A stretch of 62,196 nucleotides of DNA. It comes from Aquimarina pacifica. GTDB lineage: Bacteria; Bacteroidota; Bacteroidia; Flavobacteriales; Flavobacteriaceae. Below the pieces are notes generated by a model. That model saw only the letters and a program-made list of their open reading frames with translations. It ran no database searches and was not told the origin of the DNA. Both the position numbers and the translations under genes were made by a program. The DNA lies in assembly GCF_000520955.1 (NCBI RefSeq), contig NZ_JACC01000043.1, positions 1-62,196 on the forward strand, in the 5' to 3' direction. The number at the start of each line of letters is the position of its first letter. The first letter of the stretch is position 1. Shown here piece by piece: positions 1-9,000 of the stretch.

Positions 1-84
1 ACTTACACAGTTAATGAGATACTACCATAATTAATCAAATAATAGCTCTACGGGCCAACTAACTTATCTGTCTTTTTATTCAGA

Positions 85-120
85 ACTTCTAGATTAGAAT
101 CAATATTCTAATCTAGAAGT
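85..120. terminator. Perfect 16-bp hairpin
   Basis: Two 16-nt arms, 85-100 and 105-120, are perfect reverse complements separated by a 4-nt loop (CAAT). It lies about 180 nt beyond the stop of the minus-strand lipoprotein gene and could end that transcript, or one entering from the left. No strong T-run follows on the minus strand; a broken T-rich stretch follows on the plus strand. Apart from this hairpin I see nothing in bases 1-299. Confidence 0.5.
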
Positions 121-299
121 ATTTGCTATTTTTATTTAGGTAATCTTTTTAGAAAATTGCTATAAAAATCAATATATAAATCACTTCTTTTTGTGAGAAA
201 AAATTACTAACAATTTATAATTAAAACAATAAATAGAGCTATCACTTTGTAAAACCACTTGAATTTAAATAATCAGACGAATGCAATACCAAAAAACTA

Positions 300-959
300 T
301 CAATTATTAAACTTCAGTTGCGGTTCATTATTTATAATCTTTGTCGGAATCTTAAACTTGACCTCTCCTGTATAAAACCCTAAATCCTCTATAGTCAAAT
401 TAAAATGGTCTGCATCTACTAGCTTTTCTTCTTTAGGATACACCAACAATATTGTTGTAGCACCACTCATTCCATACATACGTGGGTATATATAATCTGC
501 CATGGCTATAGTATCTTTCTTAGGCGTATATAGATGTATCTTTTGCTTCATCCCAAAAGCCAATTCATTGACCATAGCACCGAACTGCTGCTTATTTCCT
601 GCTACATTACTTAAGAGTTCCTGATTATTTTTGGACATCGATACATTAAAATACATGTATTTTCCATACTTATTACGTAAACTATCGATTTTGGATATGG
701 ATCTTTCCTTACCCAATTCCTGCTCGACTAACAAATCTGTGGGTTTATATACTATAGAAAAATTCACCCCATTGATGGTTTTGGTCTGAAGATATTCATG
801 CTCAGGATCTCTTAGGTATTCCCATAATTCTTCTGTCGTACCAAAAATCGTATTATTACAAGAGATTAAAAGTAAAAATCCGGTAAATATTAATATTAGT
901 TTTTTCAAGTCTGTGTTCTTTAGTTGGAAGTCCGATGTAGGATGTCTGAAGTTTTTCAT
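300..959 (-). CDS. Hypothetical lipoprotein
   Basis: This is a predicted outer-membrane or periplasmic lipoprotein. A hydrophobic stretch ends in a lipobox, LLISC, around residues 30-34, so the mature protein starts at that Cys. No catalytic motif or named family is recognised in the remaining 185 residues. The start is doubtful. The first 17 codons from the ATG at 959 are written in a 7-bp degenerate repeat, and a TTG at 906-908 would give an ideal lipoprotein leader beginning with M-K-K-L. The TTG start is therefore likelier; the ATG is given as the outer limit. The neighbour on the right, on the same strand, encodes an OmpH-like chaperone 200 bp away, across the repeat tract. Confidence 0.7.
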   Translation of the reverse strand: MKNFRHPTSDFQLKNTDLKKLILIFTGFLLLISCNNTIFGTTEELWEYLRDPEHEYLQTKTINGVNFSIVYKPTDLLVEQELGKERSISKIDSLRNKYGKYMYFNVSMSKNNQELLSNVAGNKQQFGAMVNELAFGMKQKIHLYTPKKDTIAMADYIYPRMYGMSGATTILLVYPKEEKLVDADHFNLTIEDLGFYTGEVKFKIPTKIINNEPQLKFNN

Positions 960-1150
960 TAATCAATTGTAGGATTCCCAAAGTCGGTTGTCAGATGTCA
1001 GAGGTTCGAAGTCTGAGATTCTAGACGGCTAGGTGTCAGAACACGGAAGTCCGAGATCGAATAATGGAAGTTATTATTTTAGAAACTTGTTATTTCACTT
1101 CTTCTTTTTAACTTCCGTCTTCCGTCTTCCGTCTTCCGTCTTCCGTCTTC
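903..1150. repeat. Degenerate heptanucleotide tandem repeat
   Basis: The tract has a 7-bp period. Bases 1112-1146 hold five exact copies of CTTCCGT followed by a partial copy. From about 1060 down to 903, read on the minus strand, the period continues in degenerate form, with units such as CTTCCGT, CTTCAGA, CATCCTA, CATCGGA and CTTCCAA. It fills the gap between two genes and runs into the 5' end of the lipoprotein reading frame, where it would encode the first 17 residues. It could be a slippage-prone microsatellite, a protein-binding array or a remnant of a longer repeat. Confidence 0.8.
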
Positions 1151-1161
1151 AACCTTTCACT

Positions 1162-1695
1162 TTATTTACCTTCAAACTCGGCATTTAATTCTTCAAGGAC
1201 TTCATCAGTTAGATCAGAGGATTCTTCTCCGTACATAATCGTACCACTACCAGTCGCTCCAAAAATAACTTTATAGCCTTTCTTTTTGCCATACTCCTTT
1301 ACAAAATCATTGATATCATTAATAACCGTTTGAGTTACCTTTTTATCCTCCTCTTGCAATTGTTTTTGTACTGCTTGTTGGTAATTATTGATTTGTTGTT
1401 GTTTAGTCCCCAGTAACTCTTGTTTAAGCTCTAATTCTTTCTTACTTAAACTTACACGTTCCTTTTCATAGGTTTTAAGTTCTTTCTGCCAATCAGACAT
1501 CAGACTGTCCACATTGGCTTTCATGGTTTTGGCTTTTTTGTCAAATTCTGTTTTTACAATTTTTGTTCGTTTATAGCCATCTAATAATTTATTTACATCT
1601 ACATACACTAAGTCTGATGATGATTGTAAGTAGAAAAACGATCCTAGAGATGCGATCAATGCGATAAGGGCGATGGGTAATGCTAATTTATTCAT
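1162..1695 (-). CDS. OmpH/Skp family outer membrane chaperone
   Basis: A 177-residue protein of the Skp/OmpH family (PF03938), whose members hold unfolded outer membrane proteins in the periplasm as trimers with long coiled-coil tentacles. Residues 5-25 form a hydrophobic signal or anchor segment. VYVDVNKLLDGY then forms the start of the core strand, followed by a long K/E/Q-rich coiled coil at about residues 45-130 and a C-terminal segment with the family-typical YKVIFGATGSGTIMYG. Bacteroidota usually encode several OmpH paralogues, often near bamA; here no bam gene is adjacent. The strand and length fit the family. Confidence 0.88.
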   Translation of the reverse strand: MNKLALPIALIALIASLGSFFYLQSSSDLVYVDVNKLLDGYKRTKIVKTEFDKKAKTMKANVDSLMSDWQKELKTYEKERVSLSKKELELKQELLGTKQQQINNYQQAVQKQLQEEDKKVTQTVINDINDFVKEYGKKKGYKVIFGATGSGTIMYGEESSDLTDEVLEELNAEFEGK

Positions 1696-1770
1696 AGTGT
1701 ATTGTTTGAAGCCTTATAACAAAGACCTAAAATTGTTTTAATTTTTTGATGATTATATACTCGTAATCAG

Positions 1771-1778
1771 CAAAGTTA
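1771..1778 (-). promoter_or_regulatory. Bacteroidota-type -7 box upstream of the OmpH-like gene
   Basis: On the minus strand the bases read TAACTTTG, an exact match to the TAnnTTTG -7 element of Bacteroidota promoters. It lies 76 nt upstream of the start codon at 1695. No convincing -33 TTG is seen at the usual spacing. Confidence 0.4.
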
Positions 1779-1851
1779 CCAACTTCCTTGATTCCAGTAT
1801 AATTATTCCTTTTCCGAGGTCGAAGATAGAAAATCAATAGGTAGCATATCT

Positions 1852-1865
1852 CCCTGTTTTCAGGG
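1852..1865. promoter_or_regulatory. Palindrome CCCTG-n4-CAGGG
   Basis: CCCTGTTTTCAGGG is a 14-bp near-perfect palindrome followed by a G-run and T-run. The same motif type recurs in front of the fibre/RHS operon (15475-15488, CCCTGTTAACAGGG). It lies about 160 bp upstream of the OmpH-like gene. It could be a regulator binding site; the regulator is unknown. Confidence 0.35.
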
Positions 1866-1934
1866 GGTTTTTGGCAACCCTTGGAAATTGTTTAGAGCAT
1901 AGAAATAATTCAAAAAAATAACTTTGCAAGAATT

Positions 1935-1972
1935 AAAAAAGCTACTCCGTATTGAGGTAGCTTTTGCTTTTT
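1935..1972. terminator. Bidirectional terminator-like hairpin
   Basis: Arms AAAGCTACTC and GAGGTAGCTTT pair with one bulged base around a 6-nt loop. A T-run follows on both strands. It is the first strong hairpin with a U-tract after the RHS gene (stop at 2130), so it probably ends the five-gene fibre/RHS operon. A TAACTTTG box lies just before it on the plus strand (1919-1926). Confidence 0.6.
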
Positions 1973-2095
1973 CATAGTGAAGTTGTTTACTACTCTCATG
2001 GAAAGTACGGAAAATATTTCCTCACTATCATATTCTGAAGTATTTGAGCGGTTTAATCAACTTTTTATTGTTGGTATATTTTGCATCTGTAATAA

Positions 2096-2118
2096 CTCCG
2101 AAGTTTGCAACTTCGGAG
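2096..2118. terminator. 10-bp perfect hairpin after the RHS gene
   Basis: CTCCGAAGTT and AACTTCGGAG pair perfectly around a 3-nt loop, 12 nt past the RHS stop codon. The T-tract on the minus strand is weak (TTATT), so this may be an mRNA 3'-end stabiliser rather than a full terminator. Together with 1935-1972 it accounts for the 434-bp gap 1696-2129, in which I find no gene on either strand and in particular no immunity gene. Confidence 0.45.
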
Positions 2119-2129
2119 AGCCCTTAGAT

Positions 2130-5100
2130 TTAAAACCTTGTAAACCAATTATAAGATCCAAAAAAACCAACTTGAGATTTAATTTCATTATTTAAAAACC
2201 GAAATCTTTGAGGATCTATAAGAGCATGTTGTATCGAGTTTAATTTCCAAACGTTTAATCTATTATTAACCAACCAATCAGGTAAATTATAAGTCCTTTG
2301 CCATCGTTGAGGAATAAATACGTGATGAAATTCAGTACTAATTCTTTGCGTCCCTGTTGATGTTCGAATATAAGCTAGAGTTTCTGTTCCTCCTTTAAGA
2401 GCTTTATAATCCTTAAACACTAATCCTCCTTTAAAAATATTAGCACTTAAAATTTTTGCCGAAAGTCTACCTGTCCAGGTTATGCCTTTTTTCAACCCAT
2501 TTGTACCTATACTGCCTGTACCTAGGGAAACAACAGTATTAAACTGATTATCAAATAATAATGTTGCTGCTAAGGTACCTCCTAACCAGTTTCCTGTTTC
2601 TATATAATGATCAACGGCATTTGAGGCCAAATAATCGATCTGATCTCTTCGTAAATTCCAGGTAAACATAAATGAATCCCAATAACTTACACTATAATCC
2701 TCTTGGTTAGCAGTAACTACAACCTCCTCTGTACGAGATTCCTCATCCATCCCCCCGTCTGGATCAATACGACTGATAGGGTTATTCCCCATCCCTAGGT
2801 ATGGCGATGCATATTGCCCAGCAGGATCGGTAGTTAACCAACGTCCGATACGCCCATCCCACAAACGTAGTTCAAAAGCTTCTTTGCCTGTTTCAGTATC
2901 TTTTTCTTGTCCCTGATAGGCATATCGGTAATCTCCCTGGATATTTCTATTAGGCATCGGCATCCCAAACGGATAATAGTCGGTACCTGCCAAAGCATTA
3001 TCCCCGGTATCTCTATCTATTAAGGCACGTACATTGCCAATATGATCTGTAAGTTCATATATGGTTTGATTCCCAGATCGCTTATACACTCCCAAACGAC
3101 CCGATCCATAAATCGTATGTTCTACCAATTGCCCATCTCTATAAATTGCCATTGGTGTTCCTGAAGCATCACGAACATAGATATCTGTATATGATACATT
3201 TCCATTCGTGGGATTATATGCTTCTTTTCGTACCCGATGCCCTTTATCGTTGTAATAGAATTTTACATACGTGTTCCCTTGATGAGTTACTTCACTGACC
3301 TGACCACTGACGTCATAAACATACCCTACTTGTTCTTCATTATTTTCAATCAGTTCTCCAATACTATTGTATAGATAGTTACTACCACTTTGTGTCTTGA
3401 TATCGTCTGCATTTGTAGGCGTCGTTACATCATCTTCTACCCGCAATAATTGATTGGGTTTATCTCCTCTATATACATAAGAGAGATCATCCATCTGATT
3501 ACTCCCTGCTTCGGTATTCTTAGTACGTTTCAGGCTTTGAATATTTCCATTGGCATCATAAGTAATTCCTGACACTTCATAATCCTGAGATGCATCCGCT
3601 ACAAAGCCAGCAATAGTAAGAGTGATTTCGGTAGCGCTACCTACAATATCTACGCCTTCTTCTAAAGCAATTTCTTCTGAAGCAGCAATATCGGTTGTCA
3701 CCTCTTCATTTCGCTTAATTACTATTTCGCCTTCAACATTTCCTCCTAAATTTTGTCCGAATGTTGCATCGGTTAACCAATTATCTCGGTTATAACTATA
3801 TGCATAGGTTTTTTCGCCATCAATCCTTGTATCTACCGCTTTATTGTTCCAACGAATAGCCTTGATATTTCCATTATACTGATTGGTTCCAGCAACACCT
3901 GACCCCATATGGACTCCAGAGCGTTTATAATCTCCTGAGTAATAATCTATAATCATCCCAAACTGGTCGTTACTATCTCCTCCCGGATCCTGACTCGCTT
4001 GCAGACTTGGGTGATTGATCGCTTTTAAGGCTCCATTAAGGTTATACACATAATCCATTCCCTGTAAGCCTTCTGCCAATTCCAAACGCTTTAGCTCTCC
4101 TGTCTCATAATAAGTATAGTCCGCATGGACCATATATGGACCGCTATCACTAGTTGCCGTTTCTACTTTAACTAAACTCAAATCATCGGGATCATAGGTA
4201 TATCGATGAACAAACTCTTCTCCAGAGACTCCTTTTTGGTAATACATTTTTGTAATAGCTCCTGTAATATCATCATATGTGTAATCGATAGTTTTTACCT
4301 CAGGGAGCCCTTCTATCTCTTGTACGACCCAAACCACTCTACCATAGATATCATAACTATACCAAGTAGTTGTCGTCGAAGGGTTTTGCGTAAAGGTTTT
4401 AGACACATTCCCTTGTACAAAGCTTTGACGAGCATAGTTCGATTTTCTACTATCTGAACCAAATGCATTACTGCGAGCAAGATCATCATTGCGATCATAT
4501 ATTATAAAATGCTGTTCCTTGCAATACTGATTTTTTAACGCATCTTCATCATTGGCATATCCTATATCTTGCAAAGTTTCTTCTAGAATCCCATCTAAGG
4601 CATTGGCATTTGAAAAATTAAAATTATAAGTACTGTTCTCTGTATACACTCCACTTTCTACCGGTCGTCCTTTGAGGTCATAGTTCGCATAAGAGAATTC
4701 ATTATTTTCTTCTTGTTTGGTGTTTTGCGAAAAACGAAGCTGACCGTCTGCACGATACTTAAACCATGCATCTGCACGATCTACATCGTGACTGTAAACT
4801 AACTGCCCCGAACTATCATACGTATAGCTTGATGCCAGATCATAATTGATATGAGATACCGGACCTGTTAAATTATATTGCGCATAGGCGTCCTCATCAA
4901 AACCAATAGGAGGTACACTTTGTTTTAGTCGGCCCGTTTCATCATAGTAGTTCAGGGTATAATCGTAATAATTAATATGATACGTCACCCCTTGTGCCGT
5001 TGACACTAATGGGTAAAAATTCCCATTCTCATCAATCGTAATACTATTTTCAGAAGGGGCTTCTCTTAAGGATACAATCCTATAAACACCAGACGGAAGG

Positions 5101-6029
5101 TTATCCTTATTAATCACTTCTACCCCCGTTTGTAAATCAAATACACGGTAGTTTGCAGAACCATCCCAAAAAACTATATCTCCATCACAACCTTTAGGTA
5201 AATGGATATCTACAAATTTTTGATCGCCCATTATTGAGACCACCTGCTTTTTAGGTCCTTCGCCAGCACGTGCACTGGCTAACACCGCTCCCTCAAGAGT
5301 AGTGAAAATTATATTCTCTGCGCCATGGGCATCAATGGTCACCGTTTTAAGAATCGTAGGAACATAATGGGTTTTGCTATTAATAATCTCAAAAAATCGG
5401 TCTTTCCCAAAAGCATAAAACAATTCCTGGGCTGCCGAAACGGTATAACTAAATCCTTGTGGATATCCATCTGGAGTACCATCTCCGGTAGTATCTACTT
5501 TATTCCCTCCAACGGTCTTGAGGCTGTTCCCCGGGTTTAATTCATCATATAAAGTTCTGGAATACGGTCGATCTGTAACATCCTGATAAGCTTCGCCTCC
5601 ATTGTTACTATAGTATGCTCCTAGAGTATTTGCTGAAGTACTTACCATAGCAGGATCCACGGTACTACTTCCTAAATCAGAACGACTAAATATCGCCCCC
5701 CCTGCATCTAATACGAAATTACTTTTATACCCAAAATTGTTTCCAATAGGGGCTATAAATGTTTGCAATGCGGCTCTTCCTTGTTCATCATACAAGGTTT
5801 GAGAAGCCCATACTTTTTCTGTTTTTACATCCCATGCTTGACTCTGGATTTGTTTCCCAAAATCATCAAAGTAAGCTCGGCTTTTTACTAAAGCTTTACC
5901 AGTAATATCATACACCTCAGAAGTTACATAATTACTATTCTCATCGGTAAAACTACCACTAGTTTGCGCATAAAGGGACGAAATTCCAATACACCAAAGC
6001 ATTAAAAATTTATATATAGGAAATCGCAT
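2130..6029 (-). CDS. Secreted RHS repeat-associated core protein with C-terminal nuclease-like toxin domain
   Basis: A 1299-residue protein with a Sec signal peptide (about residues 1-21, ending YAQ). Its N-terminus resembles the Bacteroidota DUF6443/YD-repeat proteins, and many YD repeats follow. The RHS core lies at about residues 1030-1095 (motifs YAYQGQEKDTETG, ELRLWDGRIGRWLTTDPAG, DPDGG). After the core comes a variable region of about 200 residues. Its last 68 residues carry HH (1235-1236), N (1255/1256) and H (1268) in the order seen in HNH/Endo VII-type nuclease toxins; this toxin call is an inference from spacing. In polymorphic toxins the RHS shell encloses the C-terminal toxin and is cut at the core. 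The gene starts 2 bp after the stop of the 1655-residue YD-repeat gene, so the two are co-transcribed. No immunity gene follows. Export is by signal peptide; no type VI secretion genes are in the window. Confidence 0.88.
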   Translation of the reverse strand: MRFPIYKFLMLWCIGISSLYAQTSGSFTDENSNYVTSEVYDITGKALVKSRAYFDDFGKQIQSQAWDVKTEKVWASQTLYDEQGRAALQTFIAPIGNNFGYKSNFVLDAGGAIFSRSDLGSSTVDPAMVSTSANTLGAYYSNNGGEAYQDVTDRPYSRTLYDELNPGNSLKTVGGNKVDTTGDGTPDGYPQGFSYTVSAAQELFYAFGKDRFFEIINSKTHYVPTILKTVTIDAHGAENIIFTTLEGAVLASARAGEGPKKQVVSIMGDQKFVDIHLPKGCDGDIVFWDGSANYRVFDLQTGVEVINKDNLPSGVYRIVSLREAPSENSITIDENGNFYPLVSTAQGVTYHINYYDYTLNYYDETGRLKQSVPPIGFDEDAYAQYNLTGPVSHINYDLASSYTYDSSGQLVYSHDVDRADAWFKYRADGQLRFSQNTKQEENNEFSYANYDLKGRPVESGVYTENSTYNFNFSNANALDGILEETLQDIGYANDEDALKNQYCKEQHFIIYDRNDDLARSNAFGSDSRKSNYARQSFVQGNVSKTFTQNPSTTTTWYSYDIYGRVVWVVQEIEGLPEVKTIDYTYDDITGAITKMYYQKGVSGEEFVHRYTYDPDDLSLVKVETATSDSGPYMVHADYTYYETGELKRLELAEGLQGMDYVYNLNGALKAINHPSLQASQDPGGDSNDQFGMIIDYYSGDYKRSGVHMGSGVAGTNQYNGNIKAIRWNNKAVDTRIDGEKTYAYSYNRDNWLTDATFGQNLGGNVEGEIVIKRNEEVTTDIAASEEIALEEGVDIVGSATEITLTIAGFVADASQDYEVSGITYDANGNIQSLKRTKNTEAGSNQMDDLSYVYRGDKPNQLLRVEDDVTTPTNADDIKTQSGSNYLYNSIGELIENNEEQVGYVYDVSGQVSEVTHQGNTYVKFYYNDKGHRVRKEAYNPTNGNVSYTDIYVRDASGTPMAIYRDGQLVEHTIYGSGRLGVYKRSGNQTIYELTDHIGNVRALIDRDTGDNALAGTDYYPFGMPMPNRNIQGDYRYAYQGQEKDTETGKEAFELRLWDGRIGRWLTTDPAGQYASPYLGMGNNPISRIDPDGGMDEESRTEEVVVTANQEDYSVSYWDSFMFTWNLRRDQIDYLASNAVDHYIETGNWLGGTLAATLLFDNQFNTVVSLGTGSIGTNGLKKGITWTGRLSAKILSANIFKGGLVFKDYKALKGGTETLAYIRTSTGTQRISTEFHHVFIPQRWQRTYNLPDWLVNNRLNVWKLNSIQHALIDPQRFRFLNNEIKSQVGFFGSYNWFTRF

Positions 6030-6031
6030 CG

Positions 6032-9000
6032 TTATTGATTTTTATAGTTATAATCGGTTTTATTAATTAATTTGAAACCTCCATTTGTGGAAGCATTCTT
6101 TGCCACCTCGGTATACATCTTATGTAAACGACTGGCATCATCATACTCATATTGAGTACCCATATTATTGGATCCTAAAATATGAGTTAGTTCATCCCAT
6201 TCATTATAAACATAACTGGTCATGGAAGCATCTACTGGATGTAATCGAAAATCGTCAAAATATGTAGTTCCAGAAGTAGAATACAAAGAAATTTTGGTAG
6301 ACATGATAGTCGTAACATCAAAATTTAATTGTACCCAATCTCCTGCTTCTATTACTTCATTAGGGTTATAATTAAAAGTATAACCTCCGTCTTTGCCAAA
6401 TGTATGGACATAAACAACAGTGTTTTCATAATTACTGTTATGTACCCAAACCGAAGCCTTATAACTACCATAGCCATCTACTTCTGTTACGATAGCCTCA
6501 CCTTCTTCGGAAGCTCGAAAAGACTGATTTCCTGTATGTGCTGTACCTGATACAATGATTCCTTCTGTTAAGGTGATTCCTCCTGATCGGTTCGTATTCT
6601 TAAAATCACCAGAATACTCAAAACCAGTATAGAACATCTTATCAAATGCTGCATCAGCTGTTGCTATAACTTTTGCATAGTTATCCCCTAATTTGGTTGC
6701 TACTTTATTCCCATTGATATCAGCTACTTCTAGAGCTTTTGAATACTCACTGTATTTGGTCACTTCAGAAAGTTTAGACCATTCTTCAACCTGATTACCA
6801 GTGCTCCAATCAAAAGCTATAAAATCTTTATAACTACCATTGGTATTCAATGCCCCTTTCCAAGTATATGCTTGATGCTTACGCCAGATATCATTCCCCC
6901 AATTCTTCCAGGTATCAACAGCTGCTCCATATAATTGCCATATATTCGAATCATATTCCTTAAAATAGGACAATGTTTGGGTCGCCTGACTTACCATATT
7001 TTTATTATCAACACCATCAGCCTTACTTCCCATATCTGGATATTTATAAAAAGCCGGAGTACTGACGGTTTTCATAGCTAAACCGAGACTAGAAGTAGAA
7101 GTTACTTCTTTTGCTTGTCCTGAAATCGGATCAAAATCTCCATAAGTCGTGGTATAGGCAACACCCCCCTTAAGCTCTGTACTCGACTTCAACAGGTTAG
7201 GGTACTTTACCCGAGTCGAGCTATTAACTTTCCAGTGCACTTCTCCCTCATACTCACCCTCATGATAGCTTATTTGTTTATAGGTCTGGTAAGATTCTTG
7301 TACAACTCCCATACTTTCTGGCAATTCGTCTCTGTCATAGTATTCATTAGACAACTTTGATAGTAATTGCTCCTCAGAATTATAAGATGATACTGATAAT
7401 AATTGTCCAATAGAATTTAGGTTATCTTCGATCTCATACTCATCGATATACACACTTTTACCCGATGTATTGGAGGCAGATTCGCTCCGATTGATACTTA
7501 ACTCATAAAAATCATCAAATTGTATATGATCCTCAGCCTTATTTGTTAGTACGTTAAACTCATATACCATCTTACCGGTGTTATTGTTATTGGCATCTTT
7601 AGAGGTTAAGGTTACATACTCGTACATGGGTCTGGAAGGGGGTAGCTCACTACTATAAGGCACATCTTCATCGGCAAAAGGTGCAAAAGGCACATAGGTC
7701 ACCCAACCGATGCCATCTTCATTTTCTCCATAGGTATATTCTGATACAAACTCATCAATCCCATCCGTGATCGTAATACTTTTAGCCCGAATCCCTGCTT
7801 GAGCAGAAAGAAAATTGTCATTGGATTCTGTATTAAATATAAGGATTTGCTTAGATTGAGCAGATGCATTGGCTTCTTCCTCTATTACATGTTGATCCAA
7901 CTCATTGAGCATAGAAACGGCACCTCCTCGATTTTCTGTGACCGTTGGTGCTCCATTTAAACGTACCGTAACCATCCTAGAATCTCCTGAACTTATCACC
8001 TCTTCTACTGTTACATCTCCTGTATATTCTACATGATCATAGGAATAATACACATCATATCCTCCTACCTCTTCATCCCAAACCCAGGATGTCATCTCTA
8101 TATTAATTTGAAAATCGCACTCTATCTGCAATATATTCCCCACTTGGATATCAAATACATCATCCACTTCAAAATCAAATGTCAAATCCCCTCTAAGTTC
8201 ATAATCCTCAATTCTATAGGTATACTCATGGGATATAACGGATCTAAAATCATGAGGTTCATACCCCACTTTTATCTGTGCTCCTTGTGGCGTCGTAATC
8301 TCATCCATAGACCATAACTTGGGATTCTCCTTATAATACCCCCAATTATTGGCGTCTTCTTTATCATAAACATATTGATCATCTTCTATATACGAAAAGC
8401 GATAGGGAGGTAAAAGATTGGCTCCCCTTTTTCCGTTAAACGTTACAGCATCTAAAGTAAGTTGCTCATTAGATAATCGATTACTCTGACTCAATACCAC
8501 TTCTTTTAATGCATGAGGTTGTAGCGATTCCCAATCATCGGTATTGTCATATACATTATGATTAAGATGATACCTTGCCTCATATTCCCCTTTGTCAGAA
8601 TCATTAAAGGCAACTGTTACTTCTCCAGAAATATCAGTCCCACCATCTTTTTCTAAGTTTAGGTCTTCATTTTTAAGCAAAAGTATTCTCTCTAATTTTA
8701 AACGATTATGTGTCGGAATCGTAAACTTTTCTGTATAATCACTACAAAATTGTCTTGATCCATTATGTGGTACCGATACATATTCCCATTCCAGAGAGGG
8801 ATTGCTCTTCACTTGTCTTTTTATAAATAAGGCAGTATGTGTTCTTGTTGTAATTTTATCTAAATAGTAGAGCTGTTTACGCCCTTTTGTCCAGGTCTTA
8901 ATTCTAGATGTGCTCTCACTTTCGACATAAGGTTCATCAGGATGTGCACTCCAGACAAAAGCATCTGACCACAAGCCATAGTCAAAATTGACCCAATATC

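Noticed and set aside
1977..2195. A plus-strand frame overlapping the RHS 3' end, considered as an immunity gene
   Set aside because: It is antisense to the RHS operon and overlaps its end and a hairpin. An immunity gene would be expected on the minus strand after the toxin.
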